From assembly GCA_023053545.1 (NCBI GenBank), contig JAKZAN010000005.1, positions 10,788,001 to 10,852,000 of the forward strand: 64,000 nt of DNA, written 5' to 3'. This DNA is from Lepidurus packardi (lineage: Eukaryota; Arthropoda; Branchiopoda; Notostraca; Triopsidae). The position numbers and the translations under genes were made by a program. Under the pieces are notes generated by a model. The model was not told the DNA's origin, ran no database searches, and saw nothing but the letters and a program-made list of their open reading frames with translations. The stretch's first letter is position 1, and each line of letters opens with the position of its first letter. Below are positions 22,343 to 32,694 of the stretch, piece by piece.

Positions 22343-22507
22343 TGTTCATAATTCTATATATAAGTCAACGTTTTTTAGTCAACGGATTTCACCGGTTTCT
22401 TCTACGTCATTCCACATCATTTTACATACGAAAGTGGAATGATATTCTACAGCATTTCGTACGAAAGATATACCGCTCGTGTTCATAATTATCTATATAA
22501 GTCAATC
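22343..22507 (+). promoter_or_regulatory. Duplicated core promoter of sushi receptor copy 1
   Basis: Two related modules, gttcataattctatatataag (TATA at 22355-22364) and gttcataattatctatataa (TATA at 22494-22500), lie about 138 bp apart before the ATG at 22552. The second is placed for a start around 22525. The repeat suggests a local promoter duplication with two possible start sites. Confidence 0.55.
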
Positions 22508-22551
22508 AATTTCTCCACGAGTACAAATAAGTGAAAAATAACACAAGTAAA

Positions 22552-25198
22552 ATGAAAAGGATCCTTATTCTACTGTTCTGCTCGGCGCTGGGTCTGGGTA
22601 AGATTACACATTTTATTCAGACTAATTACTGTCTCAATCAGATTGTAGCCTATAAGCTGTTACCTAGCTCTTAGTAACATTGGGATTTGTTTCTTCAGTA
22701 ACATTTTATTAACCACATACATACGATTCGATACAGAAAGTCGCTCTCCAGCGATGATTTGATGTAATAAAAACTGACTGAGGAACAAACTAAAGCAACT
22801 CTTAAAAAAGAAAAAAAAAAGAAAAAAAAAAAGAAAAAAAAAGAAAAAAGCAACTCTTAAAACCCTAAAAAGTTTCGCCTACGTCGATCGTCGCGCTTAG
22901 GGTAAAAGAATTCCCAGGCCCAGAGCCACCTCCAAGTAAAGACCAAAAAGAAGAGAAATGAGAAATTATTGCAACTTATCTTATAGAACAATGATTATGT
23001 AAAGAAGAACTATTTATTTTGCTGTATAAAAAAAAGTTCGTGCTAAGCTACTGCGTTTTAATTTTGAATAATTATTGACATTTATTAGCACACGAATGCG
23101 GTTATCCTGGCGCGCCATTGTTCGGAAACTTCGAACCACAACGGAGCTCATTTCTTTACCAAGAAGGGGAAATAATTACTTACAGCTGCGAAAGTGGATA
23201 TGGACTGATGTACAATCCTTGGAAAAGTTACACCAGAACTTGTCAGTGCAACGGCCAATGGAGTGGAAACATTCCTACTTGCTGTAACAGTTTCTTGAAA
23301 ATGTACATTAGCTAATTTTAACTCAAGTACATCGCTCTTCTACTTACAGTAAAAGACCTATCGTATGGTTTTGTCCTTGAAACCCTGCTGATGGAGACGG
23401 AAGGACTACCGAAACGAAAAAGTCCAGAAAATCCCAAATGTACCTTAGATAAAAACATCCCCAAATCCCAGGATTTCAAATTAAGTAATCTGCAATCAAA
23501 CACTTCGGTATGTCTCAACAGTACCTGCAAAATGCCCCCTATAACACATCTTCGCTTCTTCCTCGACAACCCAGGCGATTTTAAAGGGCAAACAAGTGGT
23601 ATTTCATCTACTGCTGACTCTAAAACTTTGCTGCATCATAGAACGTTGAGCTTAAGGTTTAGTTCGTAACAGCTATTTCTGATGTAACAGCTTAAAACTA
23701 AAAAAAAACTATTTAGGTACATTTGTATAGGTACTCCAGATACGAAAATCGAATAAGCAGATGGTACGACAATTACAGTAGATAACTAAACATCTGCTCG
23801 TTCACTCAACACTGAAATTCGGCACTAGTAAACTTTACCCCTCACATTCTAAACAATAACCCAGGAACCAGCATGTTGTCGCGGGTTTCATGCACGTTTC
23901 GAGGGTTCATAGCATGCGAACCATTCAGGGCTGGCAGAAAGCTACAATCACAGTCTTGTTTTCATAAAGTTTTAATTAAAATAAGTCAAACAGTAACCCT
24001 TGCAATGTGCATTGTAGAGTCACGCGCGCAAACCTCTGCACTATGAATGGCATTCATACGGCAGATTCCCCGGTTACTGTTTAGAATGTTGGAAGTAAAG
24101 TATATAAGCGCCAAAGTTCGGGTAAAAATTTTAAAAACTTCCGACTTTTTTTTTTATTTTCCACTCACTACGACAACAACTTTCTATATTGCAAAGTAGT
24201 ACAAGATGAATAAGACAGATACTAACTTTAAAGAAGTATATGAAAGTTAATTTGTCATAATAATAGATCCAGTTAGCGTATATGTGCTACAGAGTGCCAA
24301 TAGTAGTGAGGAACCTTGCGAAATTATACCACGAGATGGTGGATTTCTCGTCGAATGTCGATCCATCGTAGAAAACCCGGACGCTATTTTTCGGATAACA
24401 CTGAATGATGGCGTCTGGATGGACTTCTGCGATTGGGAAGCTTTTAATACCAAAGGTATTACACATGGATTGCTTTTTTAATTTCCATTTTTAAAATTAC
24501 TTTCACTGTACAAAAGAAATCCCTTGCGGATACCCGGAAGTACCAGCCCATTCCGTTATTTCGACTATCAAAGGGACATCCTATACATTCCAATGTGAGG
24601 ATGGATACGAGTTACATGGCGATCCAGAACAAAAATGTGACCCCACGAATCCCTACACGCCTTTCCCGTACTCACTATCTACTTCTTGTGTGGACAAGAA
24701 CAGGATCACTTCGACAGACGGTGAACGAATCAAAATTGAATATTTAGAAAAAGCTAATGCATATAACGAAACAAAGTTCTACTATAGATAACCTGAAGTT
24801 TGAACCCCTATTCGTAATTATTGCCCTAACTGTCTTTTTGGTTGTTGAAACTCTTGGAATAACTTGTCTTATTTGTTTGCACCGACGTAGACATCACCAC
24901 AGGTATCAGATCCTTGTTTTAAAAAAAACGCCCCTAATTCAAGTCCTTTAGTCGCCCTAAGTTGAGCGACTGCAGAAATGTCAACAGGACCAATGGGAGC
25001 AATGTTTTAACCTCCTTTTCAAGCAAGAATTCTCCGAGTAATCTAAACGCTCTTGACCCCCACGGTTATGAAATTCCAGTTGAGGTAGTTCAAACTTTTG
25101 AAGGCAATGGTGCCCTTAAAATGCATGGTAAACCATCAGAAACACCTTATACGCATAATTATGCGGATCCTGACTATGGAACATTGCTATTAATTTAA
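22552..25198 (+). CDS. Sushi-domain type I membrane receptor, copy 1, 405 aa
   Basis: Not a gene I can name. Exons are 22552-22597, 23089-23283, 23350-23595, 24267-24455, 24517-24720, 24788-24902 and 24976-25198; introns before the last one are phase 1. Order: signal peptide MKRILILLFCSALGLG; sushi/CCP domain in exon 2 (CGYPGAPLFG..YSCESGYGL..CNGQW..PTC); about 145 residues in exons 3-4, whose second half (C..IPRDGGFLVEC..FCDWEAF) recalls an FTP/F5-8C-type lectin fold; second CCP in exon 5 (CGYPEVPAHS..FQCEDGYEL..TSC). A transmembrane helix (FVIIALTVFLVVETLGITCLICL), a basic HRRRHHHR stop-transfer and a 75-residue tail with YEIPV and YGTL follow. One phase-1 module per exon points to exon shuffling. 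Exon 3's donor is the least certain. Ligand, cell type and signalling are unknown. Confidence 0.8.
23844..24089. mobile_element. MITE-like inverted-repeat element in receptor intron 3, copy 1
   Basis: About 246 bp with inverted ends: acattctaaacaataaccc on the left, and the complement of ggttactgtttagaatgt on the right. No open frame. No clear target-site duplication. The same element is in copy 2 at about 33978-34224, so it predates the block duplication. A related half-element lies in the WBP2 intron. Confidence 0.6.
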
Positions 25199-26770
25199 AG
25201 TGTGCTAGGCTAAGCCGCCATGCGATTGGCTTTTGGCTCACATACTATGGTAAGGTCCCAGGTCCATAGGTTTACATAGTAGGACAGCAAGGGTAAAGGA
25301 TTCTCATGTAAAGGTACGATCTACATTGAACTTGTAAAACCTTTTTGAACTGCACTGCGAGGTTTCAAAACTTACCCTTTGGTATTCTGGAATTTAACCT
25401 GAATCTACTCTTGGGACTGAGAAAGTCGGGAAAAAACCTTTACATTGGAAGATAACCTACTGCGGAAAGCTACCTATATACTGTGTATATACCTATATTG
25501 GCCCACATCATGTGCATGGCACGCTACCATAAGGGTGTGAGCCAAAAGCCCACGGCATCGCAGCTAGTCTAGCATACTTTGCCTGTAAAATAATCAAAGA
25601 GCGCAAAGACTCGGTTAATCATTCCAAAAAGAACTATGTCCATTTCGCATCGAATACACGGTTAATCTATAAAATCGACATAGTGTTTTTTCAAGCAGAG
25701 CAAATAATTTCCCATGCCCTAAGTCAATCAAATTGTTGAGCACAATCCCTCTTTAAGAGCTAAATAACATTCAACGATTCATATAGTAAATGATTTAACC
25801 ATTAAATTTATCATTCATGAAATCGAGATAAGTAAAGATAATTTGCCTTTACTATAGAGACAAACTCTGTCAAAAACTTATGTGTGCGTGTGTTTTTGTT
25901 TTCAGGTACAATAGGATATTGTATAGAAATCTGCTTTGTTCTAAAATATTACAATTTTAATTTTTTGCTGAGCTCGTACATACAGTCACACGATGAATGC
26001 TGCACTATCATTTCCAAGTTTTCAGGCACAAACAATTACGTTAAAACAAAAATAACAACCTCTTTTCTGGCAGTTTAGTTACGCTTTGTAGTTTTCTATC
26101 TTTCACGTTTCAGACAACACAATTTTGGCTAAAATAAGGCCAAACAATTCTAAAATACATACATTTTTTTCTAGTTCAGTTTCCTTACAAAATGCCTACA
26201 TTCTCACGAATATTACAGTTATATTTACATAAAATGTATCAAACCCTGCTCAGAGAACAACAGAGATGCTTACAACACTGTTGCCAGAACTATTCAAGTG
26301 TATGCAAACACATTTTTAGCTTAGATTGTACAAACAAAAATTCTCCATAAACTACTCTTCTCTTTTCTGGGAAAATGATTAACAAGCTTTTAAGCATCTT
26401 ACCTTACAAATACCACTGCATTAGAAAATAGATACTTAGCTGGAGGGTATACGACTATTGTTCGTTTGGATCCTACAAAGCAGCTGGAAACGGTTAGGCT
26501 GGGATGGTGTTAAGGTCTAGAACTATCAAACTCTCCATGTTTCTTTCAAAGTTAGAATTTTTTCAGGAATTACAAGCAAGACTATTATGACGTAAACTTC
26601 TGATATCCAAACAGAAATTTTACTCATTAATCCAATCTTCCCAAAGCAATCTTAGATGCCTCTGCTAAGGGCAGTCAAAGGGCACCTATACACTATTCCA
26701 AGAGGACATAAGCGGCCGGGAGCAGATCAAACGATTATGCCTTGTTATGTAATATTACCACTACACGGAT
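25199..26770. other. Receptor 3' flank and U6 upstream region, block 1
   Basis: No coding signal. The receptor 3' UTR is followed by AT-rich sequence. The 100 bp before 26771 should hold the U6 external promoter (a TATA-like tgtaatatta lies about 20 bp upstream), but I cannot place its proximal element with confidence. Repeated at 35351-36915. Confidence 0.5.
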
Positions 26771-26786
26771 GTAATGCTTCGGCATT

Positions 26787-26826
<40 letters not shown>

Positions 26827-26839
26827 GGCCCCTGCGCAA

Positions 26840-28934
26840 AAGCTGGGGCATGATGTTCGCGGTCACCGGGGGTAAGAGAAGGAAAAAAGGGGGAAGAGGG
26901 GGAAGGCTATGCAAACAAATAAAGAAATATGTCGCGGCCATACGAATTAGCCGCCGCGCGACTCCAGCCATCTTTTAAGAAGAAGACAGCACCCGTCGGG
27001 GAGTCATCCCTGTCTCGTACGCTGCCTGCATGAGTGCCACCCGACGTTGCCCGGCCTCACCGTAATAGTGGGCCATTTAAAAACTCTACCCGACTCGAAA
27101 CCTGTGCATTGAACTGACGCCGTTTAGAGCTGGCTTCCCCTTCCCCCACCCCACAACTACGGTCAGCTCGCGCAGAATAGCTGACGAGTTCTGTTAATGA
27201 AGCGAACATAGAAAGTTTCCTACCTGTAAAAAACCCGGCGTGGAAGTTTACACAATCCAATGACGAGAAAACACGGAGAAAATAAAAAAGGAAAGTGAAA
27301 GGAAAGGAGAAGCTACAGTTCAAAGCTCCCAATCAACTGCAAGAGAACCAAAAATATTGCGACTCTTAAAAAATATTCAATACTATAGTCAAGGTCCCGT
27401 AGTAGATGCCACTTATTGCGATCCCTGGTTGTTGGAATCAGCGGGTTTATGGAATTAAGTTTTAAAGGACTGATTCAAACCGTGTTGAGAACCCTCCCTA
27501 AGCGTGGGAGTAGGCTTCAGCAGTGTTGGTTGTGCTTTAGACGCGTGGTTATATAAAAATTGCGGAAATAACAGAAAAAGAACAAGAAAATAAGCGTTGA
27601 TAGAAATGTAACAGAGCAGGTATGGCTCGCATTGAAACGACAGGTTGAATTTAAAAGATTTGCAACAAAGGAAAGCGGCTGTTAATTTAAGAATTCCTCA
27701 ATCATCTCTATCAAAATTGTTGAAAAATCGTTGCAAAATAAAGAATATGGTCATTTGGTATAGACAAGAAAATGTAATTTCGTTCTTAATATCATTATTT
27801 TTATTTTTCTTATTTACATCATAAAACAACCTACGCACATGTACTGTACACATGTACACATTTCCGATTTTCGGTTATTAGAATCTCCGCTTAATCGAAG
27901 TAATATTCAGTTGACAAACGTGATCACAAAAGGGACATCTACTCTGATGAAAATGGTATCAAAAACACCTGCACTCAAATGGATCAACTATATTTTTCAC
28001 TTATTTTTACGCTTACGAATGTTGTTGACAAAGGAGACTTGGCTTCATTAAACCATGCAGGAAACACGTCTTTAAAGTCCAGAAAAATGGCACCCTATTT
28101 AGAAAAATTATGAGTTGTGCTCTTACCATTAAAAAATAGAAATGAAAAAACTCACATTGATAAAATCAAATTCTTGATCACTTGATCAATCGGTACCAGC
28201 GTCCAGAATTCCGAAATGGGAAGCAGACTAGTATTGCATTTCCTGAATTTAAAATTAGTATTTTTTTTTTACTCGATATTGAGCTTATTTTTAACTGACG
28301 TGTGTCGTTTAATGAAGCCGGCCACCTTGATCAATAATCCATAATCAATTAGTGTCCGGGGATACAAATAATAAAAAAACGGGAGGAAGATAGTACCAGC
28401 ATCCCTGTGCTTAAATGAAATTATGAAATTGCTTTATTATGAGCAATCTCTAACTTATAGCGTTGACTGGATAAATGAACCCCTCAACATGGAATTCTTT
28501 TTATTTAATTTGGCTTTCGTTAACTTACGCGTGTTCTTTGGTAAAGCAGGATTGGTATACCACAGTATGCGAAAATCAAAATAGAGATGCAAAGGATCGA
28601 CCAGAATTATTCTTAAAAAATAAAGGAAAGAAAAGGGAGTTAGTCTATCGAGCTTATAAATAAACGGGCAAGTGCGTAAGAAGCACGCATGGGAGCGCCA
28701 GCTCGGCAAGGTCGGTTGAGCGGGTTGAAGGCGTCCGGAGTCGAGGAGAGGGGAGAGGCACCAATGTTAATGACGACGCGGTTCAGTCCACTGCCGCTAG
28801 ATGACGGGAGGTCCGAATGTTCCAAATGGTGTTCCAAATGGTTCCAAATGGTGTTCCAAATGGTGTCCAAATGTTCCAAATGTTTCAAATGTTCCAAATG
28901 TTCCAAATGGACCGAGGCGTATGGGGGCAAAAGA
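26840..28934. mobile_element. 2.1-kb insertion in U6, flanked by 6-bp direct repeat gcgcaa
   Basis: Left junction at 26839/26840 and right junction at 28934/28935 are fixed by comparison with the intact U6. The target-site duplication is gcgcaa. I find no clear terminal inverted repeats or poly(A). Inside is a short open stretch at about 27664-27740 reading KAAVNLRIPQSSLSKLLKNR, like a psq/CENP-B-type helix-turn-helix of pogo/Tigger transposases, without a DDE domain. Near the right end lies a run of gttccaaat copies (28817-28910). A small-RNA-gene-specific DNA transposon such as the Dada superfamily is one explanation; a composite of nested fragments is another. Confidence 0.7.
28817..28910 (+). 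repeat. gttccaaat(g) short tandem repeat
   Basis: About nine copies of gttccaaat with 1-6-bp linkers inside the right end of the U6 insertion. The open frames over it are artefacts. Confidence 0.75.
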
Positions 28935-28978
28935 GCGCAAGGATGACACGCAAAATCGTGAAGCGTTCCACATTTTTT

Positions 28979-30766
28979 TGCCGAATTAATTCGTTCCCGG
29001 CCACGCGCACCGTTTGAATCACGCTCCTTTTCGCGCGCGAAGCCTCAGGCAGTGTCCATTGTGGCAAAGCGGCCCCACTCTTGCTTATTACGTTCCAAAT
29101 TATGTTCCATTTCGAAAAATGTTGAAAATCCCAGAAGAAAAGAAACTTGAAAAAACTTGAATTATAAACAAAATATCAAACAGCCCAATTAAGTTACGAA
29201 ATCCGCAACTTTTACATCTGCACACTTCGATTCGATCAGTTTGTTTACGGTACCAATCGTATAAAGCAACTAGGTTTACGGCTACATTCACTCAAACCAA
29301 AGTCTTGAGGATCTCACAAAGAATCCTTGAAGCTTAGTACAATTACTTATTCCAAAAGTCGTTTCTAAATACCTTAACATAAAATAGTGAATACATATAC
29401 AAATACAAATACCTTCGCGCATCGAATACAAATACCTTCGCGCATCAAACAGCATTCCAATTTACCGTATCACTTCAAATTAATCCCCAAAGTACACACA
29501 AGGCAAATAAAGAAAATACTGCTTCATAAATATCACTTAACTGAAGCTAAAAGGACTTGTAGAGCAAATTTCGCCTCGTTTTACGTCCAACACATACTGT
29601 GGACTTTGGGAATGCTGCAGACGACTATGCGACGATATTTCGCCTGGCGTCTTTAACAACACTAAGAAAGAAGAAGAAAGACATACCGTGGACAAGCTGA
29701 TGAGGAGCCTGACTTATCGAAGGACTTGTGCAAACAGGCACTGGTGCTCCTCGTTTGGAAAAAGGGACTAGATGCCGACAAGCTTTTGGCACAGGAGAAG
29801 TGTTTCCATAAACCATTTTTCGTGTACTTATCTACTTCTTCTGTTTTCTACTTCTCTTTCTACTTCTTCTTGTGTTTTTCTGTGCGTCTTGGGGTACAAT
29901 TTCTGATCATTCTCGATGTGTTTGCAACAATCCTTTTTTTTATTTTCTATGATACTTTTTGGTACCGAAATGATTTTTTTTAATTTGCTTAGGTATTTGT
30001 CCTCAGTTTCTTTTTTGCCATTAAAAATATGTCATCGTACGTTGGGTTTAACATTTCCTTTTGTCCGGATTAGTCCGGATAAACTATGTAATCTTACCCA
30101 GACAAAGGGTCGAGCACAACAGCGTAATAAGAACCCTTTTCATTTCACTTTTTTAATTTCTTCAGTTGTTTTTTTTTTCGTTATATACTGGTGCCGAATT
30201 TGCTGTGAAAGAATGTTAAATTCAAAATCGGTTGACTTATATCCTCGCGTGCTAAGAGATATGCTATTCGGAGGAGATTAAGGAGCGGGATTTTTTTCGC
30301 ACGTAATCTACAAGCTTCGAAGTCTAACAGTCCACATTGGAAGTTTTAGCGCAAGTTCCTTCCGGGCTTTCCTTCCCGGTTGAAATTCAAAGTGTAATTC
30401 CAATGGGGGGATGGGTGGCGAAAAAAAAGGCACAATTTCCGAGAATGGTGTGTGGGAGAGAATGCGATTTATGAGTCTGTAGGGATAATACAATTGAAGA
30501 TAAATTTGATTTTAACAACTATAATACTATAATAGAGATTACTGTAATAAAGATAATTTTGACTTTCGCAACAGATACAGCATTGTTACAATATGTTGAC
30601 GGGATTTCACCGAAAAAAGCAAAACAAGTTTTGCTCTGCGAGATCCACAAATGATGTGGATGATTCCACTCTACAAGACTAGAAAGTCCACAGAAAAGTT
30701 AACTTGTGTTTTTCCAAGCTTTCGAGTTTGAACAGGAGAAGAGGCCCAGGCTTCTGGCATGTAGAG
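28979..30766. other. Spacer upstream of YPAPA gene 4
   Basis: No protein-coding support; short open frames differ in composition from the real genes. It is nearly identical to the spacer at 37021-38844 upstream of gene 5. A short direct repeat (acaaataccttcgcgcatc) occurs twice at 29399-29450. Confidence 0.6.
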
Positions 30767-30773
30767 TATAAAA
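30767..30773 (+). promoter_or_regulatory. TATA box of YPAPA gene 4
   Basis: TATAAAA in the same core as genes 3 and 5. A 5' UTR intron follows, from about 30875 to 30952. Confidence 0.8.
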
Positions 30774-30954
30774 GCTGGCCATTGTTACACAGTCAACAGA
30801 GCACAGCCTTACCAGCAGTATCTCTCCAACCAAGCCTTCCAGTCAGACGTCACTCCAACAAAGTAACAACACAAGTAAAGAATACTTCGAAGTCAGAAAA
30901 ACAAACTTTGTATTTAAAGACACTGAAATTTTTATTTTGGTTTAATTTTCAGAA

Positions 30955-32001
30955 ATGTTTGTTTACCTGTTGTTGAGCGTTGCCGTGGGGATTGCCTCGG
31001 GGGCATACGTACCACCGTACAAGGCCACCGAGTACCCTTCCTACGAAGCAACAACATACAAGCCGATGGAGTACCCTAAGTACGAACCCGCATATCCTAA
31101 GTACGAACCTGCTTATCCCAAATACGAACCCGCATATCCTAAGTACGAACCTGCTTACCCCAAGTACGAAGCTACGACAGCGTACCCTGCTCCAGCTTAC
31201 CCTGCTCCAGCGTACCCTGCTCCAGCGTACCCTGCTCCAGCGTACCCTGCTCCAGCTTACCCTGCTCCAGCATACCCTGCTCCAGCGTACCCTGCTCCAG
31301 CATACCCTGCTCCAGCATATCCTACTCCAGCTTACCCTGCCCCAGCTTACCCTACTCCAGCATACCCTGCCCCGTCTTACTCTGAGCCAGCTTACCCTGC
31401 TCCAGCGTATCCTGCCCCAGCATACCCTGCCCCAGCATACCCTACTCCAGCATACCCTGCTCCAGCTTACCCTACCCCAGCGTACCCTGCCCCAGCTTAC
31501 TCTGAGCCAGCTTACCCTGCCCCAGCATACCCTGCCCCAGCATACCCTGCTCCAGCGTACCCTGCCCCAGCATACCCTACTCCAGCATACCCTACTCCAG
31601 CTTACCCTACCCCAGCGTACCCTGCCCCAGCTTACTCTGAGCCAGCTTACCCTGCTCCAGCGTACCCTGCCCCAGCATACCCTACTCCAGCATACCCTGC
31701 TCCAGCTTACCCTGCTCCAGCGTACCCTGCCCCAGCCTACCCTACTCCAGCCTACCCTACCCCAGCTTACCCTGCTCCAGCATACCCTGCCCCAGCATAC
31801 CCTGCCCCAGCTTATTCTGAGCCAGCTTACCCTGCTCCAGCGTACCCTGCCCCAGCCTACCCTGCTCCAGCTTATGAACCCGCGTACCCCAAGTACGAAC
31901 CGGCATACCCCAAATACGAACCAGCCTACCCCACATACCCAACTTATGAGGCTACTACCTACGCCCCGGCCTACCCCAAATACGAAAAGTCTGCTTATTA
32001 A
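30955..32001 (+). CDS. YPAPA repeat protein 4, secreted, 348 aa (apparent crossover hybrid)
   Basis: Single coding exon behind a 5' UTR intron. Signal peptide is [16 protein letters not shown]. The mature chain starts [35 protein letters not shown] (five YPKYEPA-type units), then a [10 protein letters not shown] ladder with four SEPAYPAP spacers, then two YPKYEPA units and YPKYEKSAY. The upstream flank and the first about 730 nt of coding sequence match gene 5. From about 31715 on, the coding sequence and downstream flank match gene 3 (for example gccccagcctaccctactcc and ccagcttattctgagcc). AATAAA is at 32073-32078. Function as for the other members is inferred from composition. Confidence 0.9.
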   Translation: MFVYLLLSVAVGIASGAYVPPYKATEYPSYEATTYKPMEYPKYEPAYPKYEPAYPKYEPAYPKYEPAYPKYEATTAYPAPAYPAPAYPAPAYPAPAYPAPAYPAPAYPAPAYPAPAYPAPAYPTPAYPAPAYPTPAYPAPSYSEPAYPAPAYPAPAYPAPAYPTPAYPAPAYPTPAYPAPAYSEPAYPAPAYPAPAYPAPAYPAPAYPTPAYPTPAYPTPAYPAPAYSEPAYPAPAYPAPAYPTPAYPAPAYPAPAYPAPAYPTPAYPTPAYPAPAYPAPAYPAPAYSEPAYPAPAYPAPAYPAPAYEPAYPKYEPAYPKYEPAYPTYPTYEATTYAPAYPKYEKSAY

Positions 32002-32484
32002 TTTGTTGATCAGTGTTAAAATGCTGTTATGGTCATGCTACATCTGTAACGTGGCTCTAGTCTCACTGCTTCAATAAATTCAAGTTACTATAACAAAATT
32101 TCTATTTTTTACTGTGAACTTACGACGACCAGTCAGAAACGCCAGAGTCTTCAGTTACAATTGGTTCTCCCACCGCCGACACTTCAGCCGCATTGGAAAG
32201 CTTCCGCCTCTTCTGTGGCTGAAACTGGTAGGGCTGAACACCTTTAATTTTTGGCACAGGAATGCTGAAACATTCATTAAATTCCATCCCTTCATCCTCT
32301 AGAATGTGTTTCCTATAAAAATAATCATTTGGATACTGATATAGACTGCCTTTCTACGAACCTGTTGTTTTCCGAACGAATTCTGCGAACCATGCAGATT
32401 AAGTACGAAAGATTAGGAAATTTCTGAAAACTCAAGTGCCAATATCAGTCTTGCTGATATCAGCTGTTAGCAATGCTGATAACA
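32002..32484. other. 3' UTR of YPAPA gene 4 and spacer
   Basis: Near-identical copy of the sequence after gene 3, with AATAAA at 32073-32078. Nothing else is seen. Confidence 0.6.
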
Positions 32485-32650
32485 GCGTTCATAATTCTAT
32501 ATATAAGTCAACGTTTTTTAGTCAACGGATTTCACCGGTTTCTTCTACGTCATTCCACATCATTTTACATACGAAAGTGGAATGATATTCTACAGCATTT
32601 CGTACGAAAGATATACCGCTCGTGTTCATAATTATCTATATAAGTCAATC
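32485..32650 (+). promoter_or_regulatory. Duplicated core promoter of sushi receptor copy 2
   Basis: Same two gttcataatt..TATA modules as in copy 1; the proximal TATATAA is at 32637-32643, 52 bp before the ATG. Confidence 0.55.
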
Positions 32651-32694
32651 AATTTCTCCACGAGTACAAAAAAGTGAAAAATAACAAAAGTAAA

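Larger units (their letters stand above)
26771..28978 (+). pseudogene. U6 snRNA gene split by an insertion
   Basis: The 5' part (26771-26839) reads as U6: short 5' stem-loop around gcttcggc, then atatactaaaattggaacg, acagagaagattagcatgg and cccctgcgcaa. The 3' part (28941-28976) has the U6 continuation ggatgacacgcaaaatcgtg, aagcgttcca and a T-run. Between them is a 2.1-kb insertion, with gcgcaa repeated at 28935-28940. It interrupts U6 just before the internal stem-loop region, so a normal transcript is not expected. Removing the insertion and one repeat gives the sequence of the intact copy at 36916. Confidence 0.92.

Noticed and set aside
22801-22860. Purine tract of A-runs and G in the receptor intron
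   Set aside because: Simple sequence that differs in length between the two copies; no function suggested.
28640-29067. Overlapping short frames rich in NVPNG/QMVFQ strings
   Set aside because: They translate the gttccaaat simple repeat in the U6 insertion.
29387-30281. Several short open frames in the spacer, conserved in the second block
   Set aside because: Conservation reflects recent duplication of the whole block; several frames differ or break between copies and none has domain or signal features.
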